The notes beneath the pieces were generated by a model, which made no database searches, was not told the origin of the DNA, and worked only from the letters and a program-made list of their open reading frames with translations. DNA of 64,000 nucleotides. Source: Siccirubricoccus sp. G192. GTDB lineage: Bacteria > Pseudomonadota > Alphaproteobacteria > Acetobacterales > Acetobacteraceae. This document shows positions 7,947-16,413 of the stretch, piece after piece. The position numbers and the translations under genes are program-made. The stretch is from the NCBI RefSeq assembly GCF_019084075.1, contig NZ_JAHREN010000001.1, positions 310,001 to 374,000 of the forward strand, written 5' to 3'. Within the stretch, counting starts at the first letter, position 1. Each line of letters opens with the position of its first letter.

Positions 7947-9491
7947 TCACGCAACCCGCCGCCGGCGCCGCAGCATGGCCAGGGCATCCCGCAGGTCCAG
8001 CGCCTGCAGCATCTGCGCCGCCGCGAAATAGGCCAGCAGCCCGGCGCCGACCAGCGCCGCCAGCGCGGCCAGGCGCAGCAGCCCGCCGGCCGGAAACAGC
8101 ACCGCCTCCAGCCCCCGCAGCACCAGCCCCATCAGCACGGCCGCCAGCAGCAGCCGCGGCGCCCGCACCCGCAGCCGCCGGTCGAGCGCGAGATGCCCGC
8201 GCCGCCCGAGCAGCGTGGCCAACAGCGCGGCATTGCACCAGGCCGAGATCGAGGTGGCCAGCGCCACGCCCACATGCCCGAGCGGGCCGATCAGCAGCAG
8301 GTTCAGCGCCAGGTTCAGCGCCACGGTGAAGACCCCGATCCGCACCGGCGTCCCGGTATCGCCGCGGGCGAAGAAGCCGGGGGCGAAGACCCGCACCAGC
8401 ACGAAGGCCGGCAGGCCGGCGGCATAGGCGGTGAGCGCCGCGGCGGTCGCGCCCGCCGCCTCCGCGCCGAAGGCGCCGCGCTGGAACAGGGCCGCCACGA
8501 TCGGCCCGGCGGCGATGCCAAGCCCCACCGCCGCCGGCAGGGTCAGCAGCAGCGAGAGTTCGATCGCCCGGTTGGTGGTGCGGTGCGCCTGCAAGGGCAG
8601 GCCGCCGCGCACCTGGCGCGAGAGCAGCGGCAGCAGCGCCGTGCCCATCGCCGCGCCGATGACGCCGAGCGGCAATTGCGCCAGCCGGTCCGCGTAATAC
8701 AGGAAGGACACCGCACCCGAGGGCAGACTGGCGGCGATGGCGATGTTGATGGCGAGGTTGATCTGCGTCACCCCCGCCCCGAAGAGCCCCGGCACCATCT
8801 TCCGCAGCACCTGCCGCACCCCGGGCGTGAGGCGCGGCCGCCGCAGCAGGTTCAGCGCCATCCCGGCCCGCGCCGCCGCCCAGGTGACGATGCCGAGCTG
8901 CACCACGCCCGAGGCCAGCACCCCCCAGGCCAGGGCATGGCCCGGCGTCGCCACATAGGGCGTGAGGCCGAGCAGCGCCGCCATGGCGAGCAGGTTGAAG
9001 AAGACCGGCGCGGCCGCGGCGGCGGCGAAATGGTCGAGCCCGTTCAGCACGCCGGAGACCAGCGCGGTGAGGCAGATGAAGAAGAGATAAGGGAAGGTGA
9101 TGCGCGTCAGCTCGACGGCCAGGGCGAATTTCCCCGGCTCCGCCATGAAGCCGCGCGCCAGCACCGAAAGCAGTTCCGGCATCAGCAGCCAGCCGATCAG
9201 GGTCAGCAGGCTGAGCCAGAGGGCCATCAGCCCGGCCATGCGCTCCGCCAATTCCTGCGCCGCGGCATGGCCCTCCGTGGCCAGGGTGCCGGCGAAGGCG
9301 GGGATGAAGGCGGCGTTGAAGGCGCCTTCGCCGAAGAGCCGGCGGAACAGGTTGGGCAATTGCAGCGCCACGAAGAAGGCATCCGCCACCGGCCCGGCCC
9401 CGAGCCGGGCGGCGATCAGCATGTCCCGGGCAAAGCCGAGGACGCGGCTGGCCATGGTCCAGCCGCCAACGGTGAGGACGCCTTTGAGCAT
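7947..9491 (-). CDS. murJ: Lipid II flippase MurJ
   Basis: A 514-residue MOP-superfamily polytopic membrane protein with about 14 hydrophobic segments. The diagnostic MurJ N-terminus is present: RVLGFARDMLIAARLGAGPVADAFFVALQLPNLFRRLFGEGAFNAAF-type residues at about 15-62. MurJ flips lipid II across the inner membrane for peptidoglycan synthesis and is normally essential. The arginine-rich C-terminal tail is likely cytoplasmic. No frame problem is seen in this gene. It is followed by trpS. Confidence 0.95.
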   Translation of the reverse strand: MLKGVLTVGGWTMASRVLGFARDMLIAARLGAGPVADAFFVALQLPNLFRRLFGEGAFNAAFIPAFAGTLATEGHAAAQELAERMAGLMALWLSLLTLIGWLLMPELLSVLARGFMAEPGKFALAVELTRITFPYLFFICLTALVSGVLNGLDHFAAAAAAPVFFNLLAMAALLGLTPYVATPGHALAWGVLASGVVQLGIVTWAAARAGMALNLLRRPRLTPGVRQVLRKMVPGLFGAGVTQINLAINIAIAASLPSGAVSFLYYADRLAQLPLGVIGAAMGTALLPLLSRQVRGGLPLQAHRTTNRAIELSLLLTLPAAVGLGIAAGPIVAALFQRGAFGAEAAGATAAALTAYAAGLPAFVLVRVFAPGFFARGDTGTPVRIGVFTVALNLALNLLLIGPLGHVGVALATSISAWCNAALLATLLGRRGHLALDRRLRVRAPRLLLAAVLMGLVLRGLEAVLFPAGGLLRLAALAALVGAGLLAYFAAAQMLQALDLRDALAMLRRRRRVA

Positions 9492-9597
9492 CCGCGCGTG
9501 GTAGCGCGGAATGCCCCGGTGGGCGAGGGTGCGGGCGAGGGTGCGGCGCTATTCCTTCGGCAGTTCCGGCGCGTCGCGGCTGCCGCGGCCGGTGGCA

Positions 9598-9837
9598 TCA
9601 GGGGGGTTCGCGCGCCGCCTGGTCCGGCCCGGCCACCGGGGCGCCGCCCTTGACCGGGATATTCACCGGCCCGCCCGGCGCCGCCGCATCGGTGCGGTTG
9701 TTGCTGTCGCCGGGGCGCGGCTTGTACTGGTGCTCCGGCGACTTGTCGCGCGGCCGGGGATGCGGCCCATCGAAGCCGGTCTCGCTGGCGACCGTATTCT
9801 CATAGGGCTCGACATTGGTCTTGGGGTCGGCGGGCAT
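9598..9837 (-). CDS. Small hydrophilic hypothetical protein
   Basis: A 79-residue Pro/Asp/Arg-rich protein with no signal peptide, membrane segment or known domain. Codon usage (strong G/C at third positions on this strand) supports real coding. It stands alone between murJ and the divergent isochorismatase gene. No function can be assigned, and it looks intrinsically disordered. Confidence 0.5.
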   Translation of the reverse strand: MPADPKTNVEPYENTVASETGFDGPHPRPRDKSPEHQYKPRPGDSNNRTDAAAPGGPVNIPVKGGAPVAGPDQAAREPP

Positions 9838-10125
9838 TCGGGTTCTCCGGACTGTCGGCTGCCCCAACGCGCCGCCGGCGCCCGGGATCGCGGGCGTTCC
9901 GGGCGCGGCATCGGGCCGGGCGGCCCGTCCATCGCAGGATGTGTCATTTCCTCGCCTGCGCGGGTCCTGCCCTGGGGCGCCCCTGCCCTGTTCGGGATAT
10001 AAGCCAGGCGCAGTGCCGGACCCCGCGACCCGCCCTCCCTGGCGAAACTCATCCTTTGCAGTGCCGCTGGGCAGGTTGCGGGCCGGGAGGAGTATCCTGT
10101 CCAGCCAGCCAAGAGGGAGCAAACC

Positions 10126-10842
10126 ATGGCGGAACGCGGCGTAGCCGCCCTGGACGCGAAGCCCGGACCGCTGGAGCTCGATCTCTCAGCGACCGCCATG
10201 CTCGTGGTCGACATGCAGAACGACTTCGGTGCGACAGGCGGCATGTTCGACCGGGCCGGGATCGACATCTCCGTCATTCGGCGGGCCATCGCCCCAACCG
10301 CGAGGGTCATTTCGGCCGCCCGTGCCGCCCGCTTGCCGGTCATCTACGTCAAGGAGGAGCTTCGCCCCGACCTCTCCGACATCGGTGCGGAGGGCTCCCC
10401 GCACTGGCGCATGTGCCAGCGAATGGCCGTTGGGGCGGAGGTCACGGCCCCTGACGGCCGGCCGAGCCGCATCCACGTCGCCGGCACATGGAACACCGAG
10501 ATCCTCCCTGAACTCACCCCCAGGGACGGCGACGTCATTGTCGCGAAACGGCGGTGGAGCGCGTTCTACGGCACTGAACTGGACGCTCGGCTGCGCGCCC
10601 TGGGCGTCCGGTACCTTGTGGTCACGGGTTGCACGACCAGCCTGTGCATCGAATCAACCATCCGGGATGCTGCCTTCCGTGACTACATCTGCGTGCTTCC
10701 GGCGGACTGCACGGGCCAGCCCGCCCGATCCGGCTCGTCCTACAGCGGGCATGAGGAATCGCTGAAGATCATCGAAAGGTCGTTCGGGTGGCTTTCCTGC
10801 TCGGAGAGCGTCTCAAGGGCCCTTGAAGGCGGACAGGTTTAG
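10126..10842 (+). CDS. Isochorismatase-family cysteine hydrolase
   Basis: A 238-residue cysteine hydrolase with the family triad visible: Asp in LVVDMQNDF, Lys in VIVAKRRWSAF, and the nucleophile Cys in TTSLCIESTIRDAAFRDY. These enzymes hydrolyse amides such as ureidoacrylate (RutB), biuret or N-carbamoyl compounds. The internal PELTPRDGDVIVAK and SAFYGTELDARLRALG stretches are most RutB/biuret hydrolase-like, but no rut or urea genes are adjacent, so the substrate is open. The ATG follows a good AGGGAG Shine-Dalgarno. The gene is monocistronic, with about 230 bp before the next candidate gene. Confidence 0.85.
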   Translation: MAERGVAALDAKPGPLELDLSATAMLVVDMQNDFGATGGMFDRAGIDISVIRRAIAPTARVISAARAARLPVIYVKEELRPDLSDIGAEGSPHWRMCQRMAVGAEVTAPDGRPSRIHVAGTWNTEILPELTPRDGDVIVAKRRWSAFYGTELDARLRALGVRYLVVTGCTTSLCIESTIRDAAFRDYICVLPADCTGQPARSGSSYSGHEESLKIIERSFGWLSCSESVSRALEGGQV

Positions 10843-11069
10843 GCGCCGATCAGGCCCGATGGTGGCCCGGCGGCGGGCCCGTGCCGAACAGGAGCGGCGC
10901 GCCGCGGCCTCGGGCCGCACTGCAGGACAGGATTCCGGCTCCATTTGGCGCGCCCTTCGCCTGGCCCCCGGGAACCCGGTTGAGCGGCGACGTGCAGCCT
11001 GGCTGCGTGGCGCAGGTCCGCGGGACATCGCCGCTTCAACCTGACGCCATCCTGCCCCAGAATGCCGCC

Positions 11070-11159
11070 ATGCCTTCGCACCAGACCCTCGGGCGGATCG
11101 TCCTGCTGCTGCTGGTGGTCATGGCGGTGGTGCAGATCCTGCGGCTGGTCTTCCGCTGA
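11070..11159 (+). CDS. Possible 29-residue single-pass membrane microprotein
   Basis: A short frame of 29 residues that is almost entirely one hydrophobic helix (IVLLLLVVMAVVQILRLVF) flanked by polar or basic ends, which is the typical layout of small membrane microproteins. It lies 81 bp upstream of the sugar isomerase gene. There is no homologue I recognise, and a random hydrophobic stretch cannot be excluded. Confidence 0.3.
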   Translation: MPSHQTLGRIVLLLLVVMAVVQILRLVFR

Positions 11160-11240
11160 ACCGCCCATCCCCGCCACGCTGCCGGCTGGACGCCGGCCGC
11201 GGTTCCGCGCAGCCTGCCTCCCGGTGCCGGAGACCGCCGG

Positions 11241-12071
11241 ATGCGCCTGACGCTGTGCAATGAAGTGGTGCGGGGCCTGGCCTTCCCGCAGCAATGCGGA
11301 TGGGCCGCGAGCCTCGGCTATGCCGGGCTGGAACTCGCGCCCTTCACCCTGGATGCCACGGCGCCGCATCTGCTGCCGGGAAGCGCGCGCATCGCGCTCC
11401 GCCGCGCCGCCGCCGAGGCCGGCATCGGCATCACCGGCCTGCACTGGCTGCTGCTGGCGCCCGAGGGGCTTTCCATCACCACCGCCGATCCGGCGCGGCG
11501 CGCCCGGACGCTCGATGTGATGCAGCGGCTGGTCGGGCTCGCCGCCGATCTCGGGGCGGGGCTGCTGGTGCATGGCTCGCCTGCCCAGCGGCGGCTGGAG
11601 GCGGAGGGCGATGCCGGGCGGGCCGAGGCGACCCTGGCCCGGGCGGGCGAATGGGCCGCCGATGCCGGCCTCATTTATTGCCTGGAGCCGCTGGCGGCGC
11701 GCGAGACGAATTGGGCGAGCACGGTGGCGGAAGCCGTGGCCATTGTGCGGCGCATCGGCAACCCGGCGCTGCGCACCATGCTGGATGTCGCTGCCGCCGG
11801 GAATGGCGAGGCCGAGCCGGTGGTGGCGCTGCTCGACCGCTGGCTGCCCACGGAGCTGCTCGCGCATATCCACCTGAACGACCGCAACCGCCGCGCCCCC
11901 GGCCAGGGCGGCGACCGTTTCGCGCCGATCCTGGCGGCGCTCAGGCGGCATTCCTATGCCGGGTTCTGCGGCGTCGAGCCCTTCGACTACCGGCCGGACG
12001 GGCCTGGCTGCGCCGCCTTCGCCGCCGGCCATCTCTCCGGCATCCTGCGGGCCCTGGAGGATGCCGCATGA
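11241..12071 (+). CDS. Sugar phosphate isomerase/epimerase family TIM-barrel protein
   Basis: A 276-residue AP-endonuclease-2 fold protein (xylose-isomerase-like TIM barrel). Metal-site residues appear as YCLEPL (Glu), TMLDVA (Asp), HIHLNDRN (His-x-His and Asp) and CGVEPFDY (Glu), the pattern of hydroxypyruvate isomerase and D-tagatose/D-psicose epimerase relatives. It overlaps the enolase-superfamily gene by four bases, implying a shared sugar-acid pathway. The exact substrate cannot be read from sequence. The start at 11241 is the first ATG, and the protein has the usual family length. Confidence 0.8.
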   Translation: MRLTLCNEVVRGLAFPQQCGWAASLGYAGLELAPFTLDATAPHLLPGSARIALRRAAAEAGIGITGLHWLLLAPEGLSITTADPARRARTLDVMQRLVGLAADLGAGLLVHGSPAQRRLEAEGDAGRAEATLARAGEWAADAGLIYCLEPLAARETNWASTVAEAVAIVRRIGNPALRTMLDVAAAGNGEAEPVVALLDRWLPTELLAHIHLNDRNRRAPGQGGDRFAPILAALRRHSYAGFCGVEPFDYRPDGPGCAAFAAGHLSGILRALEDAA

Positions 12072-13495
12072 CCCCGCCCCGCTTCCGAATCCTGGACATC
12101 GAGCGCCGCGAATTCCCCTTCACCCTCCGCCTGCCCTTCCGCTTCGGCGTCATCACCGCGACAAACGGGCGCCAGGCGGTGGTGCGGGTCCGCATCCGGG
12201 GGGAGGATGGGCGGGAGGGCTGGGGTGTCGCCGCCGAATCCCTCGCCGCCAAATGGTTCGACAAGAGCCCCGGCCTCTCCGATGCCGCCAATCGCGACCA
12301 GCTTCGCCGCGCGCTGGAACTGGCGGGCGAGGCCTCGCTGGCGGCCGGCAACCGCACCGGTTTCGGGCATTTCGCCGATACTTATGCGGAGCACCTCGCC
12401 GCCTGCGGCCGGGAGGCGCTGAACCCGCTGGTGGCGAGCTATGGCCGGGCGCTGATCGACCGTGCCGCGCTGGATGCGGCTCTGAAGCTGCACGGCCTCT
12501 CCTTCTTCGCCGGGATGCGGGCCAATATCGGCGGAATGGCGCCGCATGCGGTGGCGCCGGACCTGGCCGGGCATGATTTCGGCGCGATGCTCGGCGGGCT
12601 GCGGCCGGTGCGGCGGATCCAGGCGCGGCATACCGTGGGGCTGGTCGATCCCATCACCGCCGCCGACCAGGCCGAGCGGGTGAATGACGGCCTGCCCGAA
12701 ACCCTGGAGGAGGTGGCGGCCAGCTATGGCCACCGCTACTGGAAGCTGAAGGTGGCCGGCGACGTGGCGGCGGACCTCGACCGGCTCCGCCGCATCGCCG
12801 CCGTGCTGGACCGCGGGCCGGACTACCGCGCCAGCCTCGACGGCAACGAGCAATATGCCGAGGCCGAGGGCGCGCTCGCGCTGTGGCGGGCCATGGCGGC
12901 GGAGCCGCGGCTGGCACGGCTCTGCGATTCCATCCTCTATATCGAGCAGCCGGTGGCGCGGGCGCGGGCGCTGGAAACCGGCATGGCGGCGCTGGCTGCG
13001 GCGCGGCCGGTCATCATCGACGAGAGCGACGGCCCGCTGGATGCCTTCGTGCAGGCCCGGGCGCTGGGCTATGCGGGGGTTTCCAGCAAATCCTGCAAGG
13101 GCCTGTGGCGGTCCCTCATCAACCTCGCGCGCTGCCGCGCCTGGAACCGCGGCGGAGAGGCGCGGTATTTCCTCTCCGGCGAGGATCTGACGACGCAGGC
13201 CGGCCTCTCCGTGCAGCAGGACCTGGCGCTGGTCGCGCTGCTCGGGTTGGAGCATGTGGAGCGCAACGGCCACCATTTCGTGGCCGGTTTCGCCGGCAGA
13301 CCGAAGGCCGAGGCGGTGCGCTTCCTGGAGGCGCATCCGGACCTCTATGCGGATACACCGCGCGGGCCGCGGCTGCGGATCGTGGCGGGCGCGCTGGAAC
13401 TCGGCTCGCTCGACACGCCGGGGCTCGGCGCGACGGTGGAGCCGGATTACGCGGCGATGGAGGCGATGCCGCGGGCGGCCTGGCCGCCGGGCTGA
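12068..13495 (+). CDS. Enolase-superfamily enzyme (mandelate racemase-like)
   Basis: A 475-residue protein with the enolase-superfamily barrel pattern: KLK in YWKLKVAGD (catalytic lysine region), metal-ligand Asp and Asn in ASLDGNEQY, Glu in LYIEQPV, Asp/Glu in VIIDESD, and SSKSCKG late in the barrel. It is longer than typical mandelate racemases (~370-400) because of a large N-terminal cap insertion. ATG 12068 is chosen because it overlaps the isomerase stop; an uninterrupted upstream reading frame is only a shadow. It is coupled to the isomerase and followed by a convergent Bug receptor, suggesting dehydration of an imported sugar acid. Confidence 0.75.
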   Translation: MTPPRFRILDIERREFPFTLRLPFRFGVITATNGRQAVVRVRIRGEDGREGWGVAAESLAAKWFDKSPGLSDAANRDQLRRALELAGEASLAAGNRTGFGHFADTYAEHLAACGREALNPLVASYGRALIDRAALDAALKLHGLSFFAGMRANIGGMAPHAVAPDLAGHDFGAMLGGLRPVRRIQARHTVGLVDPITAADQAERVNDGLPETLEEVAASYGHRYWKLKVAGDVAADLDRLRRIAAVLDRGPDYRASLDGNEQYAEAEGALALWRAMAAEPRLARLCDSILYIEQPVARARALETGMAALAAARPVIIDESDGPLDAFVQARALGYAGVSSKSCKGLWRSLINLARCRAWNRGGEARYFLSGEDLTTQAGLSVQQDLALVALLGLEHVERNGHHFVAGFAGRPKAEAVRFLEAHPDLYADTPRGPRLRIVAGALELGSLDTPGLGATVEPDYAAMEAMPRAAWPPG

Positions 13496-13519
13496 AGCGC
13501 CGCGGCAGGCCTGCCGGCG

Positions 13520-14497
13520 CTACTCCACCGTGATCTTCGCCTCCCTGACCACCCGGCCCCATTTCTCGCGCTCCGCCGCGATATAGGCGGCGAGCGCCTC
13601 CGGCGTGCTGGATTCGCCATCCACGCCCGCGGCCGAGAGCCGCTCCCGCACGGTGGGTGTGGCGATCGCCTCCACCACCGCCGCGTTCAGCCGGGCGATG
13701 ATGGGCGCCGGGGTGCCCGCGGGGGCCATGACGCAGCCCCAGCTCGTGGCGGTGGCCTCGGGCCAGCCCGCCTCCCCCACCGAGGGCACGTCCGGCAGCA
13801 GCGGGTGGCGGCGCGGGCCGGTGGCGGCCAGCGCCTTGACCTGCCCATCGCGGATCTGCCCCACCGCCCCGGCGATCTGGATCAGCATCATCTGGATGTT
13901 GCCGGCGATGAGGTCGTTCATCGCCGCGCCGCTGCCGCGATAGGGCACGTGCACCATGTCGAGCCCGGCGGCCAGCCTGAACAGCTCCGCCGCGGTATGG
14001 GTGGAGGCGCCATGGCCGGAACTGCCGAAGGAAAGCTCGCCCGGCCGCGCCTTCACGTAGTCCACGAATTCCCTGAGGTTCCGCACCGGCAGGCTTTTCG
14101 GCACCACGATCACCATGTCGCTGGTATAGGCCATGGAGACCGGCGCCAGATCCTTCGCGGGGTCGAAGGCCATGGATTTGTAGATATGCGGGTTGGTGGT
14201 GAGCAGCCCGGTCACGCCCATCAGGATGGTCTGGCCATCCGGCGCCGCGCGCACCACCAGCTCGCCGCCGATATTGCCGCCGGAGCCGCCGCGATTCTCC
14301 ACGACCACCGGCTGGCCCAGGATCTCGCCCATGCGCTCGGCGATGAGCCGCGCCGCGACATCGGTGCTGCCGCCGGCGACGAAGGGCACGATGAAGCGGA
14401 TCGGCCGGTTGGGCGACCAGGCCTGCGCCAGGGCGGGGCGGATGGCGGGCAGGGCAAGGGCGGCGCCCGCGGCGAGCAGCATACGACGGTTGGGCAT
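13520..14497 (-). CDS. Bug/TctC-family periplasmic solute receptor
   Basis: A 325-residue tripartite tricarboxylate transporter receptor. It has an N-terminal export signal with twin arginines (MPNRRMLLAAGAALALP, cleavage near ALAQA), then the family landmarks IRFIVPFVAGGSTDVAARL, VVVENRGGSGGNIG and VHVPYRGSGAAMNDL. It binds a carboxylate-type ligand in the periplasm. No TctA/TctB membrane genes are nearby, so it is an orphan receptor as is common in Bug-rich genomes. The start is moved to 14497 to place the signal peptide at the N-terminus. Confidence 0.9.
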   Translation of the reverse strand: MPNRRMLLAAGAALALPAIRPALAQAWSPNRPIRFIVPFVAGGSTDVAARLIAERMGEILGQPVVVENRGGSGGNIGGELVVRAAPDGQTILMGVTGLLTTNPHIYKSMAFDPAKDLAPVSMAYTSDMVIVVPKSLPVRNLREFVDYVKARPGELSFGSSGHGASTHTAAELFRLAAGLDMVHVPYRGSGAAMNDLIAGNIQMMLIQIAGAVGQIRDGQVKALAATGPRRHPLLPDVPSVGEAGWPEATATSWGCVMAPAGTPAPIIARLNAAVVEAIATPTVRERLSAAGVDGESSTPEALAAYIAAEREKWGRVVREAKITVE

Positions 14498-14522
14498 GGG
14501 CAGGTTTCCTCCGGCGCCCTGC

Positions 14523-16307
14523 CTATAGGACGCCCCGGCCGCCGGATGAACCCCCGCCGGGTGAAGGCTGTATCGCAGCCTGCCCTGCAAGCCCGTGGGC
14601 CGCGGCGCGCCGGCCGGCCGGCCGCGGTGCCGGGCAGGCCGCCAGTTCCTCCGGCGTCGCCGCGATGCGCCCCGCCCGCAGCCGGGCCGACCAGCCTGGC
14701 GAGGCGGTGGCGACGCAGAAGGGGATCGCCAGCAGCAGCCCGCCCGCCGGCAGCAGCGCCCAGAGCGCCGTCATCGGCGCCATGGCCAGCATCACCCCGA
14801 AGACCGCCGCGCCGAACAGCGTATGCGGCCAGAGCAGCCGCGCCGCAGCCGCCCAGCCGACGCCCCGGTCCGCGCGGTTCTGCGGTGCCCAACCCGGCCG
14901 CGCGCCGAAAGGCAGCGCCAGCAGGAAGAGCGTCTTGTTGAAGATGCTGATGGGGTCGAGCAGGGTGGTGAAGCCAAGCTCCGCCGCCGCGCCGCGCAGG
15001 AAGGCGCCGCGCCCGCCATAGCGCGCCGCCAGCGCCGGCTTGAGCAGCACCTCGGCATAGCCGAGCAGCTTCGGCGCATGCAGCGCGGCCCAGGTGCCGA
15101 GCATCAGCGCCAGCAGCCAGCCGCCCGGCACCGTCACCGCGCCGCCGGTCGCCGCATTCAGCGCGGCAAAGCCCAGCACCCCGGTCCAGAGCGGTGCGCC
15201 GAGGAACAGCAGGATGGCCTGCACCAATTGCCAGCGCCCCATCCAGGTCTGGCCGGGCAGGAAGAGCAGGTCCCAGTACTGCATGTTGCCCGCCGCCCAG
15301 CGCAGGTCGCGGGCCATGAATTCCGGCAGGGCCGGCGGGTTGCCCTCCATGGAACCGTCCTCGATCGGCAGGCAGCAGACCTTCCAGCCGGCGGCATGCA
15401 GCCGCACCGCCTCCACCTGGTCATGCGAGAGGATGGGGCGGCCATCGGGCAGGGTTTCCAGCCGGCAATGGCGACGGAAGGGCTCGATGCGGAGGATGGC
15501 GTTGTGGCCCCAATAGGGCCCCTCCGGCCCCTGCCACCAGGCCTGGCCGGTGGCCCAGCTCCGCATCCCGGCGCGCATGCCGAATTGGAACAGCCGCGGG
15601 AAGGCGGCGGTGGCCGGGCGGCCGACGATGAGCTGCTGCAGGATGGCCAGCGTCGGGTCGGCTTCCATGCAGGCGACCAGCCGCAGCACGGCCTCGGCCG
15701 ACATCTCGCTATCGGCATCGAGGCAGAGCATCAGCGCATCGCCATTGGTGTGATGGTCGAGGAAGTCCATCACATTGCCGGCCTTGAAGCCGGTATTCAC
15801 CGCGCGCCGCCGGTAGCGGATGCGCGCGGCATCCGGCCGGCCGGCGCGGAAGGCTTCGATTGCCGCCGCCTCCGCCGCCGCCAGCGCCGGATCCTGCGTG
15901 TCGGAGAGCAGCCAGAGCGTGAAGCGCTCCGCTGCGCCCGTAGCGGCCAGCCCATCCAGCAGGCGCCCGAGCGGCGGCAGCACGCCGGCCATCTCCTCGT
16001 TGCGGATGCAGACGGCGATGGCGGTGGCAAGCTGCGGCGCGCCGGGCCGCGCCCGCCGCAGCGCCGGCAGCACCGCGGCGGGCGGGTCGCCCTTCCGCAT
16101 CAGGATGGCGAAGCCGGTGATGGCATTGGCGGCGCAGAGCGCGGTCCAGGGCGCAGTGCCGGCGAAGCAGGCGAAGGCCAGAACCTCCCACGAGGTCCAG
16201 CCGCCGGGCGCCATGACTCGCCAGGCCAGCCAGAGCAGCGATGCGGTGATGGCGAGGCCGAGGAGCGCAAACAGGGCGCGACGCGGCAGGAGGGGTTCGG
16301 TGGTCAC
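14523..16307 (-). CDS. mdoH: Glucans biosynthesis glucosyltransferase MdoH/OpgH
   Basis: A 594-residue inner-membrane GT2-family glucosyltransferase. Core motifs are NTGFKAGNVMDFLD, the metal-binding LCLDADSEM (DxD-like), GPYWGHNAILRI, PILSHDQVEA and RDLRWAAGNMQYW (the Q/RxxRW-type acceptor motif). At least two N-terminal and several C-terminal membrane helices flank the catalytic domain. OpgH makes the linear backbone of osmoregulated periplasmic glucans from UDP-glucose. It is shorter than the E. coli protein (~850), lacking the long N-terminal extension, and no mdoG is next to it. It lies 25 bp from the Bug receptor gene start, on the same strand. Confidence 0.9.
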   Translation of the reverse strand: MTTEPLLPRRALFALLGLAITASLLWLAWRVMAPGGWTSWEVLAFACFAGTAPWTALCAANAITGFAILMRKGDPPAAVLPALRRARPGAPQLATAIAVCIRNEEMAGVLPPLGRLLDGLAATGAAERFTLWLLSDTQDPALAAAEAAAIEAFRAGRPDAARIRYRRRAVNTGFKAGNVMDFLDHHTNGDALMLCLDADSEMSAEAVLRLVACMEADPTLAILQQLIVGRPATAAFPRLFQFGMRAGMRSWATGQAWWQGPEGPYWGHNAILRIEPFRRHCRLETLPDGRPILSHDQVEAVRLHAAGWKVCCLPIEDGSMEGNPPALPEFMARDLRWAAGNMQYWDLLFLPGQTWMGRWQLVQAILLFLGAPLWTGVLGFAALNAATGGAVTVPGGWLLALMLGTWAALHAPKLLGYAEVLLKPALAARYGGRGAFLRGAAAELGFTTLLDPISIFNKTLFLLALPFGARPGWAPQNRADRGVGWAAAARLLWPHTLFGAAVFGVMLAMAPMTALWALLPAGGLLLAIPFCVATASPGWSARLRAGRIAATPEELAACPAPRPAGRRAAAHGLAGQAAIQPSPGGGSSGGRGVL

Positions 16308-16413
16308 GCGGCGACGTTACGCGGCGAGCATGGCGGAAATGCGGATGCGCCCCGCTTGCCGCCAACCGCTTGCCGCCACCGGCCGCCCCATGCCCTGATG
16401 CATCCGGGACTCC

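Noticed and set aside
7884..9653. 589-residue open frame on the plus strand
   Set aside because: Antisense to murJ; Gln/Arg/Gly-rich shadow.
11294..13495. 733-residue frame that looks like an N-terminal extension of the enolase-superfamily gene
   Set aside because: Residues before 12068 are the out-of-frame reading of the isomerase gene; the real start overlaps the isomerase stop.
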